A stretch of 55,042 nt of DNA. It comes from Moritella sp. JT01. GTDB taxonomy: Bacteria > Pseudomonadota > Gammaproteobacteria > Enterobacterales > Moritellaceae. Where the stretch lies: positions 1-55,042 of the forward strand of contig NZ_LOCN01000008.1 of the NCBI RefSeq assembly GCF_001574435.1, in the 5' to 3' direction. Both the position numbers and the translations under genes were made by a program. This document shows positions 44,648 to 55,042 of the stretch, piece by piece (the stretch's first letter is position 1; every line of letters starts with the position of its first letter). Below the pieces are notes generated by a model. That model saw nothing but the letters and a program-made list of their open reading frames with translations, was not told where the DNA came from and did not search any database.

Positions 44648-45916
44648 TTACTGTGCTGCTTTAATGGCATTGGCGAGTTGTACTACTGCCGCTTCATTAG
44701 TAATACTTTTATCATAAATAAAACTACTGATTACCCGTGTTATTGCTGACTGCACATAGGTTGTCGTTGCCATTGCCTGAGAAAAGGTAGGTACTAATGT
44801 GTTGTCTCGGGTTGCTTGTTGATAGTCTTGGTATGCCTGCTGCGTACAAGCATTAAAATTACGCTTATCGGCTGTATCAATAATGGGTAGTGAACCTTTT
44901 TTGGCGTTAAAATCACGCTGTAACTCAGGGGTCAATATGATACTCGCTAGGGTATTTTGTGCTTTTTTGACTTCTGATGATACACTTTTTAATTTAAAAA
45001 AAGCAAAACTATCAACATTGTAGCTAAATATACCTGCAGTGCCAGGGAAGGGGATACAGTGGATTTTAGTATTTAATTGCTGCTTTTCTTGGAGTAATTT
45101 ACCCGCGACCCAATCACCCATGATTTGTATCGCTGCTTGATCTTCAATCAAGAGTTTAGTGGACTGCTCCCAAGTCCGATTTTTGGCATTTACATCGATG
45201 AATAACGATATCATGCGTAATTTAGCAAAAGCTTGGATCATCGCTGATGATGATAATACTTGTGGATTAAGGTCGACAAAAGCCTGCTTATATTGCTCTG
45301 CACCAAGAATCGATAAACTGATGGACTCAAATAAAATCGCATCAGCCCAGGGTTCAGATGTATGGGCTATTGGTAAGTAACCAGCGACTTCAAGCTGTGG
45401 TAATGCCGTGATCAACTCGGTGAGATCGCGGGGAATAGCAATGTTCGTTTTGTTAAAAATTGTTTCATTGAACCATAACCAATTAATACGATGAATATTA
45501 ATCGGTACTGCCACGTAATGCCCTTGGTATTTCATCACCGGCTTAATGAAGGCTGGGAGTTTAGCGTCCCATTGTTCCTGTTTGGCGATGTCGTCTAACG
45601 AGGTAAGAAAGCCCAGCTTTGCCCATTCTTGAATATTATGGCCTTTGATTAATGCTGCTGTAGGTGGATTCCCCGATACCGCTCGCGAACGTAATACCGT
45701 TAACGCACTATTACCACCGCCACCTTTAATGGCAAAGTCGAGCCAGGTATTATCTGTTTCTTCGACTTTATTTTGTAGTTCGCTGAGGGCATCAAGTTCA
45801 CCACCGGATGTCCACCAATGTAATACTTCTACTTGGCTTGCTATTGCAGGGGAAGTGAATAAAACACTCAGTAGTATAAAGAGTCGTTGGATGCGATTAC
45901 TTATGATGGTGCTCAT
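44648..45916 (-). CDS. Carbohydrate-type ABC solute-binding protein without transporter
   Basis: This 422-residue family-1 extracellular binding protein has a signal peptide (about residues 1-26, ending AIA). Its mature start VEVLHWWTSGGE is typical of sugar binders such as the GtsA/MalE-like group. No permease or ATPase gene is nearby. Instead it starts 2 bases after the histidine-kinase stop codon, as the third gene of a regulator-kinase-SBP operon. It may present a ligand to the kinase or to a transporter encoded elsewhere. The ligand is unknown. Confidence 0.85.
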   Translation of the reverse strand: MSTIISNRIQRLFILLSVLFTSPAIASQVEVLHWWTSGGELDALSELQNKVEETDNTWLDFAIKGGGGNSALTVLRSRAVSGNPPTAALIKGHNIQEWAKLGFLTSLDDIAKQEQWDAKLPAFIKPVMKYQGHYVAVPINIHRINWLWFNETIFNKTNIAIPRDLTELITALPQLEVAGYLPIAHTSEPWADAILFESISLSILGAEQYKQAFVDLNPQVLSSSAMIQAFAKLRMISLFIDVNAKNRTWEQSTKLLIEDQAAIQIMGDWVAGKLLQEKQQLNTKIHCIPFPGTAGIFSYNVDSFAFFKLKSVSSEVKKAQNTLASIILTPELQRDFNAKKGSLPIIDTADKRNFNACTQQAYQDYQQATRDNTLVPTFSQAMATTTYVQSAITRVISSFIYDKSITNEAAVVQLANAIKAAQ

Positions 45917-45918
45917 TA

Positions 45919-47382
45919 TTATATCCGTGATGATGGTTTGTGCGGGAGTCGTAAGATCACTTTTAATCCTGAATTTTCTCGATTGTGTAAGGTGAGTGTA
46001 CCGCCATGGGCACTCGCTATACTGCGAGCAATACTTAAACCTAACCCTGATCCTTCACTATCTTGAGCTATACGTGTATAAGGTGTAAAAATATCTTCTA
46101 ACATATCTTCTGGAATACCAGGACCTGAATCAATCAGGCAAATGACGATGTGTTCTTGTTGTTGTTCTACGATCAGGTGTAAGAACTCCCCATATTTGAT
46201 GCCATTTTCAACCAAATTAGTTAGACAGCGTTTGATTGCAAGGGGTTTTCCATAATAGTGAATGGCCAGTTTTGGAAATGCAAAGGTCACTTTTTCGGTA
46301 CTGTGATTATGATGTTCAGTGATCTCATACAGTAACTCTTGTATATCAATGGGTGCACTGTTTTCGTGAATATCGGTATCTTTCACACACTGCAGAGCCC
46401 CTTTAACCATCATTTCTAATTGGTCGAGATCATTATTGAATTTCGCTGTTTTTACATCGTCATTGAGTAACTCTGCCCGTAAACGTAGTCGCGTGATAGG
46501 GGTTTTTAAATCGTGAGATATAGAACGAAATAAACGTTCTCGATCGTCAATATAACGCTTTATTCGTAAGTGCATACGGTTAAATGCTTTAGTGGCAATC
46601 ACTAATTCCGATGCGCCTTTTTCTTCAAGCAGAGGTTGGTCTAGATCTTGGCTTAATGTCGCCGCTGCCGCTGCCAATTTTTTAAGTGGTTTGGTTTGCC
46701 AGCGCACTAATATGTAGATCATCCACATTAAATTAGCTGTGATAAGAAAGATGAAAAACAGTTGATCATTACTTACCAATGTATCATTAAGGGATACATA
46801 AGGTGCCGGTAGCAATGCGGCGATATATAGCCATTCATCAGGTGCTAACATCATTTGTATTACTAATACGGGTGGGTTTAACGGTTCTAGCGTGAGTGAG
46901 TAGTGTGCCCAAGAACGAGGTAATTCGGATAACAGGATATCGTTGTTTAATACGTGTAAGGTTTTGGGGTGAGAAAATTCCGTTTTAATGACGATATTAT
47001 TACCCAGTTTATTACCGAGCACACGCTGAAATTCATCGAGTACTACACGTTTCATTTCACTGTTGGCAACGGGAACGATGTTAATTTCAACTTCATTTAA
47101 TGATACAAAATAGCGGCTGCCACCAAAATCGCGTAACTGTTCTAATACGATGTGACGATATTGCAAGGGTAAGGAATTAAAGAAGGTTGCGGTCGAGGCT
47201 ATATTTTGAGCCATGCTTTTCGCGGTGTTTTTTAATCCTTCGAGTTCTTTATCTTTACTAAAATTATACCAAATACTGGTTGAAATTAACTGCGCGGTGG
47301 CGATTGATAACAGTGTCAGTAATAACATTCTAGAGACTAAAGAGCTGGGCAGTTGGCGGTAAATATGCTCTTTAAGCGTCAT
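45919..47382 (-). CDS. Sensor histidine kinase
   Basis: The 487-residue kinase has two membrane helices (about 15-40 and 207-227) enclosing a periplasmic sensor of about 165 residues. A HAMP linker, a dimerisation helix with phospho-acceptor His290 in SISHDLKTPITRLRLR, and an ATPase domain with NLVENGIKYG and GSGLGLSI follow. It is related to the EnvZ/GltS-like group. It overlaps the upstream response-regulator gene by 11 bases and abuts the binding-protein gene, implying co-translation and one pathway. Confidence 0.93.
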   Translation of the reverse strand: MTLKEHIYRQLPSSLVSRMLLLTLLSIATAQLISTSIWYNFSKDKELEGLKNTAKSMAQNIASTATFFNSLPLQYRHIVLEQLRDFGGSRYFVSLNEVEINIVPVANSEMKRVVLDEFQRVLGNKLGNNIVIKTEFSHPKTLHVLNNDILLSELPRSWAHYSLTLEPLNPPVLVIQMMLAPDEWLYIAALLPAPYVSLNDTLVSNDQLFFIFLITANLMWMIYILVRWQTKPLKKLAAAAATLSQDLDQPLLEEKGASELVIATKAFNRMHLRIKRYIDDRERLFRSISHDLKTPITRLRLRAELLNDDVKTAKFNNDLDQLEMMVKGALQCVKDTDIHENSAPIDIQELLYEITEHHNHSTEKVTFAFPKLAIHYYGKPLAIKRCLTNLVENGIKYGEFLHLIVEQQQEHIVICLIDSGPGIPEDMLEDIFTPYTRIAQDSEGSGLGLSIARSIASAHGGTLTLHNRENSGLKVILRLPHKPSSRI

Positions 47383-48085
47383 AGGAAACTTCGGTGATCA
47401 AGACATAACCACGACCGCGGATGGTCTTTATCAAGGTCGGACTTTTACTATTATCTCCTAGTTTTTGACGTAATCGACTGAGTTGAATATCGATGCCTCG
47501 CTCGAGGGGGAGCGCTTCTCGACCGCGGGTCGCATCCGAAAGGGCATCACGACTCAGTACTTGATTTGGGTTAGTTACAAACAGTTTCAGCATATTGAAT
47601 TCACTGCCTGACAGTTCTGTTGTACTGCTATCATGTTGATTAATTAATTGGCGTGTTAATGTATCAAGTTTCCAATGAGCAAAAACAAAATAGCGACCTT
47701 GCGTTGGTTTGGTGTAACTTGAACGGCGTAATAAGGCTTTGATTCGCGCCAGCAATTCTCGCGGACTAAACGGTTTAGCCATGTAATCATCAGCGCCAAT
47801 TTCTAAACCGACAATGCGATCAGCTTCATCTGAGTTTGCTGTTAACATGATTATCGGTACTTGTGAGGTTCGGCGAATTTTTTGGCATAAAGTAAAACCA
47901 TCATCACCTGGCATCATCACATCTAAGACAATCAGGTCGGGTGTATTGGTGGCTAAGACACGTTGCATTTCTTTGCCTTCACCGGCTGTCAGCACTGAAA
48001 ATCCAGCTTGTTCGAGATATTCACTGAGTAATTCTTTGATCTCAACGTCATCGTCAACTACTAATATTTGCTTTTTTGTGCTCAT
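47372..48085 (-). CDS. OmpR-family response regulator
   Basis: The 237-residue regulator has a receiver domain with acidic pocket DDD (11-13), phospho-acceptor Asp55 in LIVLDVMMPG and the KPF switch lysine. A winged-helix DNA-binding domain ends in IKTIRGRGYVL. It is the first gene of the operon with the kinase and binding protein. It resembles GltR-like regulators that, in Pseudomonas, sit beside a kinase and sugar transporter. Its target genes are not visible in the window. Confidence 0.94.
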   Translation of the reverse strand: MSTKKQILVVDDDVEIKELLSEYLEQAGFSVLTAGEGKEMQRVLATNTPDLIVLDVMMPGDDGFTLCQKIRRTSQVPIIMLTANSDEADRIVGLEIGADDYMAKPFSPRELLARIKALLRRSSYTKPTQGRYFVFAHWKLDTLTRQLINQHDSSTTELSGSEFNMLKLFVTNPNQVLSRDALSDATRGREALPLERGIDIQLSRLRQKLGDNSKSPTLIKTIRGRGYVLITEVSYDA

Positions 48086-48170
48086 GCCCAGTCCATTATT
48101 TACATTGCGTAACTTGTATTGAACCGCTTGGAGGGGGAAATTTCAAGAAGAACATTTTAAGAAGAACATA

Positions 48171-48199
48171 AAAAAGCCAACTATCGTCATAGTTGGCTT
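48171..48199 (-). terminator. Terminator after fadA
   Basis: On the minus strand AGCCAACTAT-GACG-ATAGTTGGCT followed by TTTTTT is a clear intrinsic terminator about 40 bases past the fadA stop. It separates fadBA from the response-regulator operon. Confidence 0.88.
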
Positions 48200-48238
48200 G
48201 ATATAGATTAACTAACCGTATGTTTTATACCGTTGTTT

Positions 48239-49429
<1,191 letters not shown>

Positions 49430-51574
49430 TTAGTAAAAAGTTTTGCCGTCAGCTGCGCGTTGACGCAAGCCATCAGTTACTTGGTAAAGTGGTCCTAAAT
49501 CAGCAAATGAATCTGCTAATGCAATGTATTTATCTAGTCCCATCGTGTCTAGATAACGGAACACACCGCCACGGAATGGAGGGAAACCAATACCATAAAT
49601 AAGTGCCATATCAGCATCACCTGGCGTAGCAACAATACCTTCTTCAAGACAACGAACAACTTCGTTAATCATTGGGATCATGCAGCGAGCAATAATGTCA
49701 TCTTTCGAGAAATCAGCTTTCTCGCTTGCCACTTCAGCAAGCAGTTCATAGCTTTTTGCATCTGGTGTTTTTTGTACGCGACCACGACGGTCTTTTGCGT
49801 AAGAGTAGAAACCTACACCATTCTTCTGACCATAACGCGTTGCTTCGAACATCACATCGATAGAATCTTTGCCTGTTTTAGCCATACGCTCTGGGAAACC
49901 GTCAGCCATAACCGCTGCTGCATGGTGACCAGTATCAATACCTACAACGTCGAGTAGGTATGCAGGACCCATTGGCCAGCCGAACTCTTTTTCCATTACT
50001 TTATCTACAGCAACAAAATCAGCGCCATCAGCGATGAGTTTTGAGAAACCGAAGAAGTATGGGAATAATACGCGGTTAACGAAGAACCCTGGGCAGTCGT
50101 TTACCACGATAGGTGTTTTACCCATTTTTGCTGCGTATGCAACTGTTGTAGCAATTGTTTCATCAGATGATTTCTCACCACGGATGATTTCTACAAGTGG
50201 CATTTTGTGGACTGGGTTGAAGAAGTGCATACCACAGAATTGTTCAGGGCGTTTTAAGCTCTTCGCTAGTACGTTAATTGGAATCGTCGACGTATTTGAA
50301 GTGATGACTGTGTCTGCACTTACGTTATCTTCCAATTCAGCTAATACAGCCGCTTTAATTTTTGGATTTTCAACAACCGCTTCTACGATAATGTCAGCTT
50401 CATCAACTGAGTTATAGCTTAGTGTTGGTGTGATTGAAGAAATAACTTTAGCCAGTTTAGTACCGTCAATACGGCCACGCTTAAGTTGCGTTGTTAATAA
50501 ACCAGACGCTGTCGCCATACCTAGGTCAAGTGCTGCATCATTGATATCTTTCATGATAACAGGTGTGCCTTTAACCGCTGATTGGTAAGCGATACCGCCA
50601 CCCATAATGCCAGCGCCAAGTACAGCGGCTTTATTTGTTGTTTTACCTGCTTTTGCTGCTTTCTTCGCGCCTGCTTTTAATGCTTGGTCACTTAAGAATA
50701 AGCCAACTAATGCTTGTGCAGCATCTGTTTTAGCAAGTTTAATGAATGTTGCTGCTTCTACACCAAGTGCACCTGTACGCTCCATTCTTGCTGCTGCTTC
50801 AATAGTCTTCACTGCTGCAGTCGGTGCTGGGTAATGTTTACCTGCTTTCGCGTATACCATGCCTAGTGCAGTAGAGAAGCTCATTGTTGCTTCAATTTTA
50901 TTTAAACCTAATGGTGCTTGTTTTTGCGCACGACGTGATTGCCAGTCAAGTTTTCCTGCAATCGCATCTTTAACCATTGATAGTGCTGCATCACGTAATT
51001 TTTCAGGTGCTACAACCGCATCTACAGTGCCAAATTTAAGGGCCGCAGGTGCTTTATAATCTTTACCTGTTGTGATCCATTCAACAGCATTATCTGCACC
51101 GATCAGGCGTGGTAAACGTACTGTGCCACCGAAACCAGGCATGATACCTAATTTAGTCTCAGGTAAACCGATACGTGCTGTTGTGTCTGCTACACGGAAG
51201 TCTGTTGCAAGAATTGCTTCACAACCACCGCCCAGTGCATGACCGTTTACGGCTGAGATTGTTGGATATGGCAGGTCTTCAATGGCATTGAATACTGCAT
51301 TTGCTTGTTCCAACCAACCTAATAATTCAGCGTCAGGTAGTTTAAAGAGTTCAAGGAATTCAGTGATATCAGCGCCAACGATGAATGCACCTTTACCTGA
51401 TGTTTGAATTAATCCTTTAATGTCTGAATTAGTCTGTAATACTTTTACAGCTTCAGTTAATGCTTGTAATGTTGCTTGATCAAATTTATTAACAGGGCCT
51501 TTCGCGTCATATTTTAATTCTGCGATGCCATCTTCTAATAGAGTGACCGAGAGTTGTTCGGCTTGGTAAATCAT
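49430..51574 (-). CDS. fadB: Fatty acid oxidation complex subunit alpha FadB
   Basis: FadB carries enoyl-CoA hydratase, 3-hydroxyacyl-CoA dehydrogenase and associated isomerase/epimerase activities. The 714 residues comprise an N-terminal crotonase domain ([16 protein letters not shown], oxyanion region) and a dehydrogenase domain with the NAD loop [14 protein letters not shown] near residue 320. [15 protein letters not shown] and a C-terminal helical domain follow. The frame is open to 51607. ATG 51574 ([16 protein letters not shown]) follows an AAGGAG site and fits the E. coli start. Confidence 0.97.
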   Translation of the reverse strand: MIYQAEQLSVTLLEDGIAELKYDAKGPVNKFDQATLQALTEAVKVLQTNSDIKGLIQTSGKGAFIVGADITEFLELFKLPDAELLGWLEQANAVFNAIEDLPYPTISAVNGHALGGGCEAILATDFRVADTTARIGLPETKLGIMPGFGGTVRLPRLIGADNAVEWITTGKDYKAPAALKFGTVDAVVAPEKLRDAALSMVKDAIAGKLDWQSRRAQKQAPLGLNKIEATMSFSTALGMVYAKAGKHYPAPTAAVKTIEAAARMERTGALGVEAATFIKLAKTDAAQALVGLFLSDQALKAGAKKAAKAGKTTNKAAVLGAGIMGGGIAYQSAVKGTPVIMKDINDAALDLGMATASGLLTTQLKRGRIDGTKLAKVISSITPTLSYNSVDEADIIVEAVVENPKIKAAVLAELEDNVSADTVITSNTSTIPINVLAKSLKRPEQFCGMHFFNPVHKMPLVEIIRGEKSSDETIATTVAYAAKMGKTPIVVNDCPGFFVNRVLFPYFFGFSKLIADGADFVAVDKVMEKEFGWPMGPAYLLDVVGIDTGHHAAAVMADGFPERMAKTGKDSIDVMFEATRYGQKNGVGFYSYAKDRRGRVQKTPDAKSYELLAEVASEKADFSKDDIIARCMIPMINEVVRCLEEGIVATPGDADMALIYGIGFPPFRGGVFRYLDTMGLDKYIALADSFADLGPLYQVTDGLRQRAADGKTFY

Positions 51575-52070
51575 TACGTTTCTCCTTGCTAAAGCGATGG
51601 TGATCATCAGCTCCGTTTGCTATTTACCAGCTATGTAGGGCACTGGTTGATCTCATTCTGTCGATAATCTAACAATATTTCAACACTTATTTTAAACGAC
51701 TGTTTAAATTTTTATCGAAGGGGTCATACTAATCTAATCACTAAGTAGTATAGTTGTTGGGAGGGATAGAGAGGGTGACAATACTCGTAAAATAAGTTAT
51801 TTGTCTTTCAGTTTAGCACTAAGCACTTTGTTTAAGCTTGTTTTTGGTGGTTAACTCTTTAATGTTGTTGTTTTTTGGTTTTGTGTGCCCCATATAGTTC
51901 GGCTTACAACTGTTTTTAATTGTTAGATGTTTGTTGATGAATGTTTAATAAAAAAAAATGACCATCACTTAACTTTTAAAATTTGTGATCCTGAACCTGC
52001 TATTATCAACAGGCATATAACAGTAGAATAGCGATGAGTATCTCATCAGCACCAAATACACAGGATTTAA
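51575..52070. other. Non-coding region between fadB and yigZ
   Basis: This 496-base AT-rich stretch between divergent fadB and yigZ has no convincing ORF. In E. coli, pepQ (prolidase) lies here, and it is absent. Apart from the palindrome at 51691-51708, I see only the yigZ ribosome region. No DnaA or parS site is present. Confidence 0.6.
51691..51708. promoter_or_regulatory. PsrA-like palindrome upstream of fadBA
   Basis: TTTAAACGACTGTTTAAA is a perfect 7-bp inverted repeat around GACT, containing AAAC-N4-GTTT. This resembles the binding motif of PsrA-type fatty-acid regulators that control fadBA in Pseudomonas and Shewanella. It lies about 120 bases upstream of fadB. No E. coli-type FadR site is obvious. 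Function is inferred. Confidence 0.5.
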
Positions 52071-52691
52071 ATGATAGCGAATAGCCCTTATTTTGTTTTA
52101 GAGCAGGCCTATGAATATACTGAAGAAATAAAAAAAAGCCGTTTTATTACTTATCTAGCACCAACCAAAGGACGCCAAATAGCCGAGCAATTTGTTCGGA
52201 CAATCAAAGCACAACACCCTGATGCGCGTCATCATTGTTGGGCATTTGTTGCTGGACGCCCCAGTGACGGGCAACAATATGGTTTTAGTGATGACGGTGA
52301 ACCTTCAGGTACCGCGGGTAAGCCTATTCTTCATTGCTTAATGGGCTGTGACGTAGGGGAAATGACCGCGGTTGTTGTACGTTATTATGGTGGAATTAAA
52401 TTAGGTACTGGAGGGTTAGCGCGTGCATATGCAGGCGGTGTACAACAAGTATTAAAATTGATTGATCCTATTGAATGTTTTATATATGCAGAACTTAATT
52501 TAACTTGTGATTATGCTCAAATAGCCGCAATAGAGCGCTTATTTTCAGTATATAATGGTAAATTAAAACATGCCGAATATGGTGAACAAGTAATAATGCA
52601 GCTTGATGTTGATGCAAGACATACGCAAGCGTTTATTATTGCGGTTAAAAATAAAACGAATGGCCAAGTTAATGTCAAAGTGGTCGATTAA
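52071..52691 (+). CDS. yigZ: YigZ/IMPACT family protein
   Basis: YigZ belongs to the UPF0029/IMPACT family, related to eukaryotic regulators of Gcn2. The bacterial role is unclear. The 206 residues have the N-terminal IMPACT domain with KKSRFITYLAPTKG, DARHHCWAF, SDDGEPSGTAGKPIL and VVRYYGGIKLGTGGLARAY, all strongly conserved. A C-terminal ferredoxin-like domain completes it. It lies 21 bases upstream of the trkH start, matching the E. coli yigZ-trkH-hemG order. Confidence 0.95.
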   Translation: MIANSPYFVLEQAYEYTEEIKKSRFITYLAPTKGRQIAEQFVRTIKAQHPDARHHCWAFVAGRPSDGQQYGFSDDGEPSGTAGKPILHCLMGCDVGEMTAVVVRYYGGIKLGTGGLARAYAGGVQQVLKLIDPIECFIYAELNLTCDYAQIAAIERLFSVYNGKLKHAEYGEQVIMQLDVDARHTQAFIIAVKNKTNGQVNVKVVD

Positions 52692-52712
52692 TATTTAGGG
52701 AAAAAAATAATA

Positions 52713-54170
52713 ATGCAATTCAGGGCAATTTTAAGAATTGTTGGGATATTAGTTACCATCTTTAGTGTAACCATGATATTCCCTGCACTGATCGCCGCAA
52801 TATATAAGGATGGTGGTGGTCTCGTCTTCATTAATTCGTTTGCTTTTTGTGTCACGTTAGGCAGTATCGTATGGTACCAAAACCGCAATTATAAAAAAGA
52901 ATTAAAAGCTAAAGATGGTTTCCTGATTGTAGTTTTGTTTTGGACAGTACTAGGGAGTGTTGGTGCGTTACCTTTTATTCTTTCCGATCAACCAGATCTC
53001 AGTGTCGCTGGTGCATTCTTTGAATCTTTCTCTGGTTTAACAACAACAGGTGCAACCGTTATAGTTGGACTTGATGAATTACCTAAAGCATTGCTGTTTT
53101 ATCGCCAGTTTTTACAATGGCTAGGTGGTATGGGTATTATTGTACTTGCTGTTGCCGTATTACCTGTTTTAGGTATTGGTGGTATGCAGCTTTATCGTGC
53201 AGAAACCCCCGGCCCAGTCAAAGACTCTAAGATGACGCCTCGTATTGCTGAAACAGCAAAAGCACTTTGGTATATTTATTTATGTCTTACAGTTATTTGC
53301 GCAATGGCATTTTGGCTGGCAGGAATGACTATTTTTGATGCTATTGCGCATAGCTTTTCGACTATTGCAATCGGTGGTTTCTCTACACACGATAGTAGTA
53401 TGGGTCATTTTGATAGTTCGATTATTAATATGATCACTGTGGTGTTCTTAATTATTGCGGGGATGAACTTTTCACTGCATTTTGCCGCATTCTCAATTAA
53501 AGGTTTTAAACCTGGCGCTTACTTACATGATCCGGAATTACGTACATTCTTATTTGTGCAGCTTACGCTTGTGGCTATTTGCTTCTTTATCCTCTTGTCT
53601 AAAGGTGTTTATGATTCCCCTGAAATGGCACTAGACAAAGCTGTTTTTCAGGCCGTGTCAATTTCAACAACTGCAGGATTTACGACGACTAGTTTCCACG
53701 ATTGGCCATTGTTCTTGCCTGTACTGCTTGTGTTTTCGAGTTTCATTGGTGGTTGTGCTGGTTCTACTGGTGGTGGTATGAAGGTGGTGCGTATCCTATT
53801 ACTTTATTTACAAGGTATGCGCGAAATGAAACGTTTAGTACATCCTCGTGCCGTATATAAGATTAAATTAGGCAAAAAAGTATTACCCGATCGTGTTATC
53901 GATGCGGTTTGGGGATTCTTTTCTGCTTATGCCTTAGTATTTGTTATTTGTATGTTGGCATTGATCGCGACCGGTATGGATGAGCTATCGGCCTTTTCTG
54001 CTGTGGTTGCAACATTAAATAACTTAGGGCCGGGACTCGGACAAGTTGCGGTACATTTTGGTGACGTTAATGACAGTGCAAAATGGATATTAGTTGTCGC
54101 TATGTTGTTTGGTCGTTTAGAAGTCTTTACCTTATTAATTTTATTTACTCCAGCTTTCTGGCGTAGTTAA
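52713..54170 (+). CDS. trkH: Trk potassium uptake protein TrkH
   Basis: TrkH is the membrane channel subunit of the Trk potassium system, gated by TrkA. The 485 residues form about ten or more membrane helices with four pore-loop repeats, seen as GLTTTGATVI, IAIGGFSTHDSS, SISTTAGFTTTSF and LNNLGPGLG. Each carries the central glycine that lines the filter. Length matches E. coli TrkH (483). It is 14 bases upstream of hemG. Confidence 0.96.
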   Translation: MQFRAILRIVGILVTIFSVTMIFPALIAAIYKDGGGLVFINSFAFCVTLGSIVWYQNRNYKKELKAKDGFLIVVLFWTVLGSVGALPFILSDQPDLSVAGAFFESFSGLTTTGATVIVGLDELPKALLFYRQFLQWLGGMGIIVLAVAVLPVLGIGGMQLYRAETPGPVKDSKMTPRIAETAKALWYIYLCLTVICAMAFWLAGMTIFDAIAHSFSTIAIGGFSTHDSSMGHFDSSIINMITVVFLIIAGMNFSLHFAAFSIKGFKPGAYLHDPELRTFLFVQLTLVAICFFILLSKGVYDSPEMALDKAVFQAVSISTTAGFTTTSFHDWPLFLPVLLVFSSFIGGCAGSTGGGMKVVRILLLYLQGMREMKRLVHPRAVYKIKLGKKVLPDRVIDAVWGFFSAYALVFVICMLALIATGMDELSAFSAVVATLNNLGPGLGQVAVHFGDVNDSAKWILVVAMLFGRLEVFTLLILFTPAFWRS

Positions 54171-54184
54171 ATGGAATCATATAA

Positions 54185-54700
54185 ATGAAAAAAATGTTAG
54201 TACTGTATTCTACCGTTGATGGTCAAACCTTAAAGATAATTAAAGCTATCGAGGAGTCTATTGCCAATAAGTATCATTGTGAAGTTATGAGCCTTGAAGA
54301 ATGCCAGCATCTTGATATGGCTATTTTTGATAAAGTCGTTATTGGTGGCTCTGTACGTTATGGTCATTTGAATAAAAAGCTCTATCAATTTGTTGCGACG
54401 CATAAAGCAGAGCTTGAAGCAAAAGAGAATAGTTTTTTCTGTGTAAACTTAACCGCAAGAAAAGCTGAAAAGAATACCCCTGAAACGAATGCATATATGC
54501 AGGCATTTTTAGAAAAGTCGAATTGGGTACCCAAGCAGCAAGCCGTATTTGCAGGCGCATTGTTATATTCAAAATATAATTGGTGGCAAACACTTATTAT
54601 CCAGTTGATTATGAAAATAACCGGAGGTAGTACTGATAAGACGAAAGATATTGAGTTTACTGATTGGGCTAAAGTGAAGTCATTTGCGAAAACCTTATAG
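54185..54700 (+). CDS. hemG: Menaquinone-dependent protoporphyrinogen oxidase HemG
   Basis: HemG oxidises protoporphyrinogen IX to protoporphyrin IX in heme synthesis, using FMN and passing electrons to quinones. The 171-residue flavodoxin-like protein has the FMN loop in LYSTVDGQTLKIIKAI at the N-terminus. It also carries the extended loop between strand 5 and helix 4 that marks HemG (LTARKAEKNTPETNAYMQAFL and following). It ends the yigZ-trkH-hemG run just before the right rrn operon, as in E. coli. Confidence 0.94.
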   Translation: MKKMLVLYSTVDGQTLKIIKAIEESIANKYHCEVMSLEECQHLDMAIFDKVVIGGSVRYGHLNKKLYQFVATHKAELEAKENSFFCVNLTARKAEKNTPETNAYMQAFLEKSNWVPKQQAVFAGALLYSKYNWWQTLIIQLIMKITGGSTDKTKDIEFTDWAKVKSFAKTL

Positions 54701-54809
54701 ATTAGTTTGCTTAATATAACGATACATTGACGTTCAGCGTTAAATTTAACCAGTGGTCGTTGGTTAATCGCTCATGTAATAATATTTGTAATGCCTGACG
54801 TTGAAATGC

Positions 54810-54837
54810 TTGCCTATCAAATTGTTTTATCTATAAT
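54810..54837 (+). promoter_or_regulatory. rrn promoter P1, right operon
   Basis: TTGCCT (54810-54815), 16 bases, then a perfect TATAAT (54832-54837), followed by CACTGACACGG. It matches the left operon promoter in both hexamers and downstream sequence, so it is the P1-type rrn promoter. Confidence 0.82.
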
Positions 54838-54932
54838 AGCGCCCACTGACACGGCAAACGTCGCTCAGTAAAGGTGTTTAAAATCGACCCCGGTTACTTT
54901 TTAAGCGTCCTGAATAAAGCATAAATATATGC

Positions 54933-54960
54933 TTGACTTCAAATTCGGTTTGCGTAGAAT
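54933..54960 (+). promoter_or_regulatory. rrn promoter P2, right operon
   Basis: TTGACT (54933-54938), 16 bases, then TAGAAT (54955-54960), about 36 bases before boxA. It has no equivalent on the left side, where P1 leads almost directly to boxA. Confidence 0.75.
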
Positions 54961-54995
54961 ACGCAGCCTGACCACGACGAAAGACGTCAAGGTCA

Positions 54996-55040
54996 ATGCT
55001 CTTTAACAATTTATTCAAGCAATCTGTGTGAGCACTTGCA
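54996..55040 (+). promoter_or_regulatory. rRNA operon leader with boxA (right rrn, reads rightwards)
   Basis: boxA (TGCTCTTTAACAAT) lies at 54997-55010, and the whole 45 bases are the exact reverse complement of 1-45. It is the start of the pre-16S leader of an rrn operon that begins beyond the window. Confidence 0.88.
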
Positions 55041-55042
55041 GA

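Overview
The window is a chromosomal replication-origin region of an AT-rich gammaproteobacterium. Gene order and protein sequences point to the Vibrio/Moritella/Psychromonas part of the class. Two arrangements support this: the amino-acid ABC transporter lies between rpmH and dnaA, as I recall from Vibrio cholerae, and the fadBA-yigZ-trkH-hemG-rrn run is E. coli-like. Moritella is my best guess, but the genus cannot be fixed from the sequence alone. I see no insertion sequence, prophage, CRISPR array or tRNA gene.

The window is bounded on both sides by ribosomal RNA operon leaders pointing outwards. Bases 1-45 are the exact reverse complement of 54996-55040, and both carry a boxA antitermination element. 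The segment is therefore everything between two divergent rrn operons, both transcribed away from the origin.

Layout. (1) 1-2.6 kb: left rrn promoter, nadE, glmU. (2) 2.7-9.6 kb: complete atpIBEFHAGDC operon for F1Fo ATP synthase, minus strand. (3) 10-14.4 kb: parB, parA, rsmG, mnmG, minus strand. (4) 14.45-14.75 kb: oriC, with DnaA boxes and dense GATC sites, between mnmG and mioC. (5) 14.8-20.4 kb: mioC, an HDOD-domain gene, mnmE, yidC, yidD, rnpA and rpmH. (6) 20.8-22.95 kb: a polar amino-acid ABC importer. (7) 23.2-29.3 kb: dnaA-dnaN-recF-gyrB. (8) 29.4-34.1 kb: avtA and ravA-viaA, interspersed with parS centromere sites. (9) 34.2-39.4 kb: glyS, glyQ, tusA, a small membrane protein, two complementary bacterioferritin subunits and bacterioferritin-associated ferredoxin. 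(10) 39.4-48.1 kb: a GlxA-type AraC regulator, a FabY-class beta-ketoacyl-ACP synthase, a YccS-type membrane protein, and a response regulator / histidine kinase / orphan sugar-binding protein operon. (11) 48.2-54.7 kb: fadA, fadB, yigZ, trkH, hemG, then the right rrn promoters.

How it works together. ParA/ParB (10-11.7 kb) and at least five parS-like sites (26.2-34.1 kb) form the origin-segregation system around oriC. DnaA boxes lie at oriC, upstream of dnaA, and unexpectedly between the HDOD gene and mnmE. The rest is ribosome, tRNA-modification, energy and membrane-biogenesis housekeeping plus a few accessory loci. Nothing here is clearly a new biological system. The items most worth a second look are the extra-origin DnaA-box cluster beside the HDOD gene, the parS cluster partly inside recF, the split-function bacterioferritin pair, the two-component system with an orphan binding protein, and operator-like palindromes at fabY and fadBA.
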